From positions 248,001-312,000 of the forward strand of contig JAQJVL010000160.1 of assembly GCA_035578905.1 (NCBI GenBank): DNA of 64,000 nt. Reading direction: 5' to 3'. The position numbers and the translations under genes were made by a program. The stretch comes from Stictocephala bisonia. Its lineage: Eukaryota; Arthropoda; Insecta; Hemiptera; Membracidae. The first letter of the stretch is position 1, and every line of letters starts with the position of its first letter. Below, piece after piece: positions 35,933-45,527 of the stretch. Under the pieces are notes generated by a model. It was not told the origin of the DNA, made no database searches, and was given only the letters and a program-made list of their open reading frames with translations.

Positions 35933-37060
35933 AAAAGAAAAATCAAATAGACCACATACTGGTTGAAGACAGATATAAAAGTTGCATCACTGATGTGAGA
36001 AGTAAGAGAGGTGCAGAGTGCGGAACAGACCATACACTAGTCATAGCCAAAGTTAGACAAAAGTTATGTAAGGATATAAGAGAGAAACAAAGAGCCAAGC
36101 CCTTAGTAGATATTAGTAATCTGTAGAACCAACACATAAAAGCAAAGTTTGAATTAGAGCTAAAAAATAGATTTGAAATACTCAACAACATGGAAAAAGA
36201 AAATGAACAAATAGATATTAATGAGCGGTGGAACAAAATAAAAACTACGGTACAAACGACGATGAAAGAGGTAATAGGAACAAGGAAAGGATACAATAAG
36301 CCATGGTTCAATGAGGAGTGTAGAAATGCAATAGAAGAGAGGAAAAAGGCAAAACAGAAGTGGCTATTGACTGAAACTCAAGAAAATAAAAACAATTACC
36401 AAAGACTAAACCAGGAAGTGAACAGGAGACTAAGAACTGCAAAAAGGAAGTTCTTGAGAGAACAATTGGAAAGAGCAGAAAAAGATAGAACATGTAACAA
36501 TGCTAAGGACTTCTATCGGACATTACGTTTTTTTAAAAAAGGATTCACTCCAAACAGTTTTGGGATCAAAGATGCTCAAGGGAAAGTAACGTGCAATCAA
36601 GGAGAGTGCCTCAAAATATGGAAAGAATATTTTGAGAAACTCCTAAATGGGGAAACAAGCAATGATAGTGCGAATTAAACATATCAAAATGCACAACCAT
36701 TCATTGAAGAACCGTCATTGGTAGAAGTAAAGGAAGCTATAGCGTCACTGAAGAATGGGACGGCCCCAGGAGAAGATGGCATACCAATTGAAGCTTTAAA
36801 ATGTGGAGGGAAGTCATTAAAGGAAGAGATTCATAAGCTCATTCTGAAAATTTGGAATGAAGAAAAATTACCAAATGAATGGAAGGTAGCGCTAATCGTA
36901 TCAATTCATAAGAAAGGGGACAGACAGAACTGTAGCAACTATAGAGGAATATCTTTCATTAACACTACATATAAAATTTTATCCAAAATCGTGAACAAGA
37001 GAGTAACAGAGTATGGAGAAGAAATGCTGGGTGATCATCAGACAGGATTCAGAAGAGGTA
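35933..37060 (+). repeat. Inverted duplicate arm (1128 bp) of the LINE
   Basis: Reverse complement of 37353-38480. The arms have exactly equal length and were seen to differ at single bases only (ISFINTT against ISLINTT). It carries, on the plus strand, the end of the endonuclease (KKNQIDHILVED, CGTDHTLVIAKV), the linker frame 36190-36678 and the RT start to HQTGFRRG. This arm has no promoter or continuation and ends in the minisatellite. Confidence 0.97.
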
Positions 37061-37280
37061 CAGTGAAAATGGACACACTCACCAAAACATACAAGTACAG
37101 TGGTAACAGACCTACCCGCCCACACATACACTTACAGTGGTAATGGACCACCATTCTACTCATACACGTGCAGTGGTAATGTGCACACCCACAAAAAATT
37201 ACAAGTACTCTGGTAATGGACCAACCCACCCACCCATCACATACAGTGGTATTATGGTATAGTGGAATTTGACAAAACAA
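37061..37280. repeat. 36-37-bp minisatellite at the centre of the palindrome
   Basis: Five degenerate units carry CAGTGGTAATGGACC-like cores at 37098, 37135, 37171, 37208 and 37244 (spacings 37, 36, 37, 36), separated by CACCCAC-rich spacers. Next to it, from about 37261, is the hairpin GGAATTTGACAAAAC / GTTTTGTCAAATTCC, half of which is LINE coding sequence. Confidence 0.9.
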
Positions 37281-39063
37281 AAGTGGTTTTGTCAAATTCC
37301 CAGTACTTTGAGATGACTTGTTTTAAGATGAACAGTTGGTCTGTGGTTGACTTACCTCTTCTGAATCCTGTCTGATGATCACCCAGCATTTCTTCTCCAT
37401 ACTCTGTTACTCTCTTGTTCACGATTTTGGATAAAATTTTATATGTAGTGTTAATGAGAGATATTCCTCTATAGTTGCTACAGTTCTGTCTGTCCCCTTT
37501 CTTATGAATTGATACGATTAGCGCTACCTTCCATTCATTTGGTAATTTTTCTTCATTCCAAATTTTCAGAATGAGCTTATGAATCTCTTCCTTTAATGAC
37601 TTCCCTCCACATTTTAAAGCTTCAATTGGTATGCCATCTTCTCCTGGGGCCGTCCCATTCTTCAGTGACGCTATAGCTTCCTTTACTTCTACCAATGACG
37701 GTTCTTCAATGAATGGTTGTGCATTTTGATATGTTTAATTCGCACTATCATTGCTTGTTTCCCCATTTAGGAGTTTCTCAAAATATTCTTTCCATATTTT
37801 GAGGCACTCTCCTTGATTGCACGTTACTTTCCCTTGAGCATCTTTGATCCCAAAACTGTTTGGAGTGAATCCTTTTTTAAAAAAACGTAATGTCCGATAG
37901 AAGTCCTTAGCATTGTTACATGTTCTATCTTTTTCTGCTCTTTCCAATTGTTCTCTCAAGAACTTCCTTTTTGCAGTTCTTAGTCTCCTGTTCACTTCCT
38001 GGTTTAGTCTTTGGTAATTGTTTTTATTTTCTTGAGTTTCAGTCAATAGCCACTTCTGTTTTGCCTTTTTCCTCTCTTCTATTGCATTTCTACACTCCTC
38101 ATTGAACCATGGCTTATTGTATCCTTTCCTTGTTCCTATTACCTCTTTCATCGTCGTTTGTACCGTAGTTTTTATTTTGTTCCACCGCTCATTAATATCT
38201 ATTTGTTCATTTTCTTTTTCCATGTTGTTGAGTATTTCAAATCTATTTTTTAGCTCTAATTCAAACTTTGCTTTTATGTGTTGGTTCTACAGATTACTAA
38301 TATCTACTAAGGGCTTGGCTCTTTGTTTCTCTCTTATATCCTTACATAACTTTTGTCTAACTTTGGCTATGACTAGTGTATGGTCTGTTCCGCACTCTGC
38401 ACCTCTCTTACTTCTCACATCAGTGATGCAACTTTTATATCTGTCTTCAACCAGTATGTGGTCTATTTGATTTTTCTTTTGACCATTGGGAGACGTCCAT
38501 GTACTTTTGTAAATGTCTTTTCGGGGAAATTTTGTCGACATTATCTTCATGTTCCTGGAACTTGCAAAGCTAATAAGCCTCATTCGATTATCATTACTGT
38601 TATCATGCAAACTATTACCACCTGTATACTTCTTCCAAATTTCTTCATTTCCCACTTTAGCATTTGCATCCCCCATCAGTATTTTTAAGTCATAGGACGG
38701 AATGTTTAACATAACTTGTTCTAAGGTATGATAGAAATCATCTTTGGTATTATCGTCTGCTTCCTCTGTTGGGGCATAGTAAGATATCACAGATATGTTT
38801 TGAAATTTTCCCTTAAATCTAATATAGCACAGCCTTTCATTTATAGGGTTAAATGTTATCACAGATTCAAGTAACTTCTTTTTTACAGCTATTCCTACTC
38901 CAGCATAATGATTTCCCTCATCACTGCTGCTATAATATAACGTGTAGTTCTTTGTATTCAGTTTTCCGTTAAATGGCCATCTGGTTTCTTGGACAGCGAG
39001 GATATCTATGTCATATTTCTCAATTTCTTCCATAACAATGTCTAACTTGCCTGGAACTAACAT
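37281..39063 (-). pseudogene. RTE-like LINE endonuclease, linker and RT N-terminus
   Basis: Endonuclease 39063-38287: LDIVMEEIEKYDIDILAVQE (metal-binding Glu), YYSSSDEGNHYAGVGIAVKK, VISYYAPTEEA, ILMGDANAKVG, NQIDHILV and CGTDHTLV (catalytic Asp-His). A stop (TAG, shared with the inverted arm) separates it from the linker 38223-37735 (KPWFNEECRNAIEERKKAKQ). Another stop precedes the RT start 37695-37281 (GTAPGEDGIPIEALK, NYRGISLINTTYKILS, HQTGFRRGKSTTDQL, ISKYWEFDKTT). The next residues expected, FVDFKKAYDS, are at 35.93 kb. Confidence 0.9.
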
Positions 39064-39403
39064 CGTTCTGTGTGTGTGTGTGTGTGTCTAACATTCCACG
39101 TACCAAAAGTCATCTCCTTGTGACGTAGCTTGGGTCTTTGTCCGGTGTATCCATCCTTTTCCGAGGCTAATTTATGGCGTTTCTGAACTGGTGTTTTCTT
39201 TTATGGGGTGGGGTAGTTGGCCCCATGCCCAACCCCCAACCTGGAGGACCAGGGTATCCTTTTTTGTCTGGCTCCTACCTCACGAAGACCTGTCCGGCAA
39301 GGGAGACCCTACCAGTAGCCAAGCTACCGCCGGCATAGCTCTCGAGGTTGTCAGAGCACGCAAGCCCACTCGCCCTGGCAAGGCAGGGATACCTTCGAGT
39401 GAG
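39064..39403 (-). other. LINE 5' region with (CA)9 in the first codons
   Basis: GC-rich leader typical of this LINE type. Its minus strand contains ATGACTTTTGGTACGTGGAA, coding MTFGTWNVR, directly followed by (CA)9 and then by the sequence for TMLVPGKLD. The repeat lies inside the conserved TWNVRT motif and shifts the frame. Confidence 0.75.
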
Positions 39404-39666
39404 AAATTTATATGAGTACGATTCAGTAAAGAAAACAATTTATAAAGAAAGTGTTCTCTCAATGGAAGAAGTCCTTTTAATAGAAAAAGCTATAATTAAG
39501 CCAGCCTTGAATATTGTATAAAAAATAGATGCTATAAATCACACTTTAAATAGAGGCCGTTACAGTTCCTGTATATTGGTCTTTTATAAATTTACAATCT
39601 TCAATATAATTCAATTTACAATATGTAAGAGAGGACTTCTTAATTCTTATCTCCAACACCAATAAT

Positions 39667-40160
39667 TAATATTCACAACACCAAACGCTTTGCCCATGCT
39701 GTGATGCGGCATCTCTGAGACGGAAGTGTCAATACAACCTCTCGGCTATAAAACTCAGTCAAACCAGTTCTGCAGGGGAGGGGCAATACCAACTATATGA
39801 CCTGCCCTGAACCAAAGCCCCTTCCACCAATCAAGTGATTATTTGTGTCCTTCTTGTTTTAATTTGTACAATATTAGTTCCCATGCCTTTGTAATTTTTA
39901 ACCTGTCATCTTTATTGAAGTTGTTATAAATTCTTGAATAATGCTTCTCTTACAATACGGAGGTAATAATATGGGATACTAGCCAGAACCTGGGTTTTAT
40001 CGAATAAAATCCCATGTTTCGTATTTGTGCAATGCTCTGCAATTGCTCGATTTATCAATATCTTCATTTTAAGAGGTCGTATTGCCACTTCAGTCTCAGA
40101 GATACCACTGACGATGCTACATCACAGCATGGGTGAAACGTTTGGTGATGTGAATATTGT
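39667..40160 (-). mobile_element. Penelope-like element 3' fragment with inverted ends
   Basis: Minus-strand peptides NRAIAEHCTNTKHGILFDKT, QVLASIPYYYLRIVREALFK and, one frame over, RIYNNFNKDDRLKITKAWEL reproduce the C-terminal end of Penelope-like proteins (AIAEH, H.I.F..T.VLA, Y..R.IREA, N..DDG, AW) next to the GIY-YIG endonuclease. One frameshift lies near 39925. The fragment is enclosed by about 80-bp inverted repeats (39667-39742 and 40067-40158: ACACCAAACGCTTTGCCCAT, ATCTCTGAGAC). The right arm contains CTGACGA (40108-40114) and GAAAC (40135-40139), a hammerhead-like pair. Confidence 0.75.
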
Positions 40161-42359
40161 AAATAACACCTTGACGTGATCGTTACGGGAAACATTAGTT
40201 TTTTATTAGTAATGACACTGGCTGCTTAAGTCTACGAATCATTACTAGTTTAACAATTAAAAAAAAAAATATATATATATAGGGTACAACAAGGAATAAT
40301 GAAGTGTATTGATACAATAAGATAACCAGTTGTACAGTGAAATATTATGTTAATAAAAATGTCTTTATTTAATTTGCTTTATCTTCTTTCTTGCTTTACA
40401 ACTTGGTTTCTTCTGGTTTATGCTCCGGCTGAAAACATACTCGGTAGTACAACATAGAGATACCTCAGGGAAGGGGTGTCGAGCTGGCCATCAATGTTCT
40501 TATGAGATTTAATATTAATCATGTTTAATTGTCCAATTAAAAATTTGAAAAAGAGAATAATTTAAAAAAACAATATCAGAAAAAAAAATTATCAAATAAG
40601 GGAAAGATAGGGAGAAAGTTCAAATTTAAAGTTCAATTTTCAATGGAAAATATCTTCACAGCAATTAGGCTATGGTCTGGTCTCACCAAATTTAAGTTTA
40701 AAGTTGTCTTCACCACAAACTTAGAATTCTTGATGTTTTGGGAAATTTAAATATGTTTGTGGCCAAATTTAATAAATAAAAGTTTTGTAATGATTTACAA
40801 GAACACTTTTATTGGGAATGTCACTAAATGAAGTCACTGTATTCTGGCTGCATCTTCTCTCCTTCAAGGCTAATAATGGACTCCCACTGCTACTAGTTCC
40901 TTTCTCAATCCACAATTACAACAATGTGTCACTGGTTGCTTGATGATCACTTCACTTCACCATGTGGAAGTTGGTATTATAATAAATCAAATATTAAAAT
41001 CATGAGAAAATTAAATTAATGTTGAAATATTTTAGAAAAATGGAATAGGTTAAAAAAAATAAAATAATAAAACAACTTCCAATTCTTAAATTAAATTATG
41101 CCAAATCTAAGAAAGGAAAATATTTATTAATAAAATGATTAAACATAGAGTATGCAAATTATTGGGAACTGAATTAAATTAAATTAATGTGATAAAACAT
41201 ATGATCAATGAGTGTGATGAGATTATTAGTGATGGGTAGCAGCTGGTTTAAATGGAAAGAAACAAGGTAAGTGGCAGATGTTCTTACATATGATAAAAAT
41301 AAATAAACAAACATAATTTGAAACATCTCAAGTTCCAAGTTCATCTTTTGTATACAAAACTATTTTACATTAAAACTATTATTACTGTCTTATCCACCAT
41401 CTGTCTTCCATAAGTCGGAAAACTTAAGTACCTTGATCATGATCTAGGATTACTGAATTTTGTATTTGATCATTGACAAAAATAATTATAAAATGTCTTA
41501 TTTATTCTTTAAGATGCCCATCGTCAAGACATGGGCGAATATGGTTTTCGAATGAGTGCAGATAAGTGAATGTAGTTATCATTAACAGTGGCGTAGCCAG
41601 GAGGTCCTAATTGTAGAGCCTAAGATACCGGGAGGGGGGTAGAAATCTCAGAAGTGCTTTTAAAACCATTTTTAAATGTCAACGTCATATTTGCACTTGT
41701 TTAGAAATTTTAGAAGCTTTAGAATAACTAATTTTATCTAAATGAGTTATAAATTCTGTAAAATCATATTTAATACGAAATCTTCCGTTTTGTTTGCTAT
41801 ACGTAGAACTAAAACATACTTAAGCTTTATCTTAAGTGCTTTTTAATATTTATTAAAATATATTTTTTCATTATATTTACGAGATATTAAAACAGATTAA
41901 ATATATCTTCAATTTTTATTTCTATAATTTTAAGTCTTGTTAACAAAACCAACTTAAAGCCAAATTAATTTGACAACAATTATCTACTTCTTTAAAGGTA
42001 AATGGCATGTGGCCAGCACTGTCCTCTGCTTATCATGGATGGACTTGGGCTGGCCACATTTGGATCTGAAGGAGTCCATGTCTAATCGCTGATATGTAGA
42101 ATCAGTATTCAAATCTAACTGATATATTTGTTTATTTAGAAAAATAACACAGATTATTTAATGAAACAATCACTGATGTAAGTAAAATAAAAATACGTCA
42201 ATAATAACATTAAACTTTTTCACTTGGTTATGTTTTATTCTTATGGTCTCACCCAGGAGAAATACTTCCCCCTCCCAATATCCTCTTGACCTCTAGGGGG
42301 AATTGGGACCCTAAGTAACCTAAATGTAGCTATTCCACTGATTGTTATGACTGGGGCAA
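40161..42359. other. No gene seen; possible hAT end at 41590
   Basis: AT-rich DNA. At about 41589 the sequence CAGTGGCGTAGCCAGGAGG looks like a hAT terminal repeat, but no partner end was found. (AT)n near 40270. Confidence 0.4.
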
Positions 42360-42490
42360 CAATTTCTTTAGAAGTGTCATTAATTAATAGCCCGATGACA
42401 AATGAACAGCCAGTGATTATCAACTGATTACTTTCAACATTTGTTTCGACTGGTTGTAATCGAACTGAGAACCTAAAGTTTATGAAGCCA
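42360..42490. repeat. Dispersed repeat, pair with 61.0 kb
   Basis: TTTAGAAGTGTCATTAATTA, ATAGCCCRATGACAAAT, ACAGCCAGTG and GAGAACCTAA occur in the same order at 61019-61128. Class unknown. Confidence 0.65.
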
Positions 42491-43306
42491 GGCTTTAACC
42501 CACTAAGTATATGTAAGGGAAATAAAACAAAGTTATTTTTAAATATTTTTTTTGGAAATAATGACAAGTAGGAAATTTACCAAAATAACAAACAACAGTA
42601 ACAGTGAAATGACTACAAAGACAGACATCATTTATTGTTATTGCATTTCAGAATTATTGAAGCAAGTTTATACTAAAACTAATCAGTGAACAGTGAACTC
42701 ACCAATAATTGGTTATTGTTAAACCTGTGAGGCAAAGAATATGACTTAGATAATTACAACCTAACTAAGCAGCAAATACAAGATGAGATATTATATATAT
42801 CTAAATGATTTAACATTTATTCAATATACAAATTAGGAAATTTATTGATTGTCACCAATTAGACAGTAATTTTTCTATTCAATAATGAAACATGACCGTC
42901 AAAATGAACTTTTACATGAAAACGTTGGCGTTAGATTGGTAAGGCCTCGTCTATATAACAACACAAAATTTATCTAACGGAAGGCCGCACTAAGAAAGTG
43001 TCTTTCCTCTCCCCTCCAACGTTGAAGTGACAATTAGTAAAGAGTATTTACTGGAACATAGTAGTTGTCCAGACAATCCCTTACTGAGCATGTCACTTTT
43101 ACGTTTTTGATGTGTCATCGGTACAACTACATTAACATTTGTTGCAAGCAATCCTGTTCTAATGTAATTTAAGTAGTTATATAGATGGAACCTTAAACCT
43201 AAATATATTGTCTTTTTTCTATTTATTTAATTTTTATTTATTGTCTGCAGTTTTATATACAGTATAGTCATAGTCAACACTCTTTTACTAACATAAACTT
43301 TCCAAT
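42491..43306. other. No gene seen
   Basis: AT-rich DNA left of the Harbinger element. Confidence 0.4.
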
Positions 43307-43392
43307 GGGTGATGTGAATAAAAAGTAGAACATTCTTTTTTGAAGAATATTCTTTGTTTCAAGCGAATAAAAATGAAGTAAATTCTCCGGGA

Positions 43393-44436
43393 TAGAGGTG
43401 TGCCAAACAGTACCAATGCGGAAACCAACTGCGACGGTGCCGGCCGTGAGTCAGTACTGCGAGACAGTTCCAGTTCCAAACAGTTCCACGACTCAGAAGA
43501 CACACTCTGTGGTACTTTTAGCTTTGATGGTGTCAGTTCTACAGTACCACAATGGTTGTGGATTTTTAATCATAATTTCAGTTCCAGCTTGGTACTTATA
43601 AGATAAACATTTAGTCTGTTAAACACATGTTTGATTTTAATACAACATAAATATAAATATTCATCTATAACGTTCATTTTTATGGATATATCGATTAAAT
43701 GCTTACGATAATGCATATTAAAAAAGAGATAATCTCAGGAATAATAAGATTTAAAAATAAAATAAAAAAAGGATAGTATGATTTATTTTACAAAATATGC
43801 AGCTAACATTTTTAGGCCTATATATTAAATAGGCCTAAAAACAAAATATTAAATATAGCCCACTTTTTGACATAATTATAGTTCATATTTAAATAGACGA
43901 GTTCCCTAACTTTTGTAGTTTTCAACTGAATTCGTCTTTCATTTATAATTAAACCTGTTTTCGTAAAAATTACGTTCACAATGGAATAGACGTGACAATG
44001 AAACATAGGTATTGTTTAGCCAGAGTACTTAGTGATAGATATAATAAATTAGTAATAATATAAGATAACAATAATACTATAAAGGGCGAATACTACGATT
44101 AGTGATAGCACGCATGCAACTGTTTGGTATTGGCTATTACATTCTTACATATGAGACGCCGACTCAACGTTGGTATTGTAAGGCGAATATGAATGGTTAT
44201 ATGAGTGTAGGAAGGGTTAAATTATTTTAAGAGTCTACAGAAGTACAGGTCGAGACTTGTTTTATTTCTAAGAACTGTATAGTCCGTGAGAATGGGTACT
44301 GTTGACGTTGCCGGTACTGTATCACTGGCTTTGTGGAGTTGGAACTGGGAGTTCCAAATGTTGTAGCGGAACTATCGCGCTTACGAGCGTGAAACAGTAC
44401 CAACGAGACAGTTCCAGTTACTTTGACCCACCTCTA
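43393..44436. mobile_element. hAT-type MITE, 1044 bp, inside Harbinger
   Basis: Ends TAGAGGTGTGCCAAA on the left and, inverted on the right, TAGAGGTGGGTCAAA. Imperfect 8-bp direct repeats CTCCGGGA (43385-43392) and CTACGGGG (44437-44444), 6 of 8 matching, support hAT-type integration. Subterminal CAGTTCC/CAGTACC motifs recur many times at both ends. No transposase. Confidence 0.75.
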
Positions 44437-44593
44437 CTACGGGGTAGAAAATACTTCTTTTCGTCCGGATGGGGTAGTATTTTCTCCGATATCGTGTGAA
44501 TAAAAGGTAGAATTTTCTACTCTTCTGTAGAATATTCTTCATTTTTATGGAGTGTGGTTTAGGTCAGACTTCACTTCCGTGTCAGTCGGCAAC

Positions 44594-45445
44594 ATGGCGA
44601 TGTTCATGCAAGTTCGTGAGCAGAAGGTATATCGTGAGCGGCGGCAGGTCAGTAACAAACAGCTATTACGGTTTGAAGATCAAAGTGTTGATTTTTTAAC
44701 TAATTAATTTTTAATTGATAGTGACGAGACACATGGTGGAGCTATTCCACCCAAAACGAAAATGGAAATTTTTTTGCGTGCAGTCGCTGATCCCGGATTT
44801 CAAATCGGGGTTGCTGAAGATATTGGAATTGAACGTTTGACTGCATGTAAAACGTTTCACTTTGTGATGGATCGCATTTGTACCAGAGCAAATCACTGGA
44901 TCAAGTTTCTAACTTCACTACGTGAAGTTAATGAAGCTCAGTTGTTATGGCAGACACGTTTCAGACTTCCATCTGTTCTCGGCGCTTTGGACTGCAGGCA
45001 TATAAAAATCTAAAACCTAGAAACTTTGGAGATGAATATGTGTGCCGAAAAGGATACCCTAGCATAAATTTGCAAGCGACTTGTAACACTAGCAAACAAT
45101 TCACCAGCATACGTGCACCTTGGTTCATAACTCCTTTCAAGCCACCACGAAACCAAAAAGAGAGACAATTCAACAGGTTACATGCTGGAGAAAGAGTGAT
45201 TGTGGAGAGTGTTTGGCCAATTGAAAAAAATATTTCCAATAATAGGCAGTTGTGTAAGAATAGAACTAGACAGAATTCCAAAGTTAATTGTTAGCTGTGC
45301 AGTTTTGCATAATATTTCCAAGCACTTAAATGACGAGTTTGAAAATCCACCAGACAACAATGATGAGAATGAAGAGCTGGAAGAAGAGGCTGTTGTGCAC
45401 CATGAAAATGCGGCATCAAAAGCTCAAGGTGAGCAAAAGAGTTGA
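44594..45445 (+). pseudogene. Harbinger (HARBI1-like) transposase
   Basis: ATG at 44594 (MAMFMQVREQKVYRERRQ), soon stopped; then IPPKTKMEIFLRAVADPGFQ, GVAEDIGIERLTACKTFH and LPSVLGALDCRHIKI with the first catalytic Asp. A stop follows, then KPRNFGDEYVCRKGYPSINL and QATCNTSKQFTS. The segment with the second Asp (usually VHDSRI) is missing, an internal deletion. The C-terminus KERQFNRLHAGERVIVE resumes and, after a 2-nt shift, VFGQLKKIFPIIGSCVRIEL and AVLHNISKHLND. Not functional. Confidence 0.88.
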
Positions 45446-45527
45446 GAAATGTTGCAATTCTTAAACTGATTATTACAGTACAGCTTAGCTTGTTTGTGCT
45501 AGTATTGATTTTTGATATTTTTTTGTA

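Larger units (their letters stand above)
34812..39403 (-). mobile_element. RTE-like LINE, 4.6 kb, internally rearranged
   Basis: Bounded by a 16-bp direct repeat with 15 matches (AAATTTGTATGAGTAC at 34796-34811, AAATTTATATGAGTAC at 39404-39419). The minus-strand order is a GC-rich 5' UTR, an AP endonuclease, a linker and an RT, with a 3' end TAAGTAAGTAAG in place of poly(A), as in RTE-clade elements. The RT is split: between 37281 and 35933 lie a short snap-back, a minisatellite and an inverted extra copy of element sequence. Located about 1 kb downstream of the cytohesin 3' UTR. Confidence 0.92.

Noticed and set aside
34873..36033. Whole 386-codon frame as a single protein
   Set aside because: Its first about 34 codons are read from the inverted arm; the real RT part begins at ILFVDFKKAYDS (35932).
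35875..36311. Open frames around 35.9-36.3 and 37.9-38.7 kb on the non-coding strand of the LINE
   Set aside because: They are antisense shadows of the endonuclease and linker frames and recur identically in both arms.
36190..36678. Plus-strand 162-codon gene
   Set aside because: It is the inverted duplicate of the LINE linker at 37735-38223, not an independent gene.
41589..41660. hAT element starting CAGTGGCGTAGCCAGG
   Set aside because: No matching inverted end or 8-bp duplication was found within several kb; kept only as a note.
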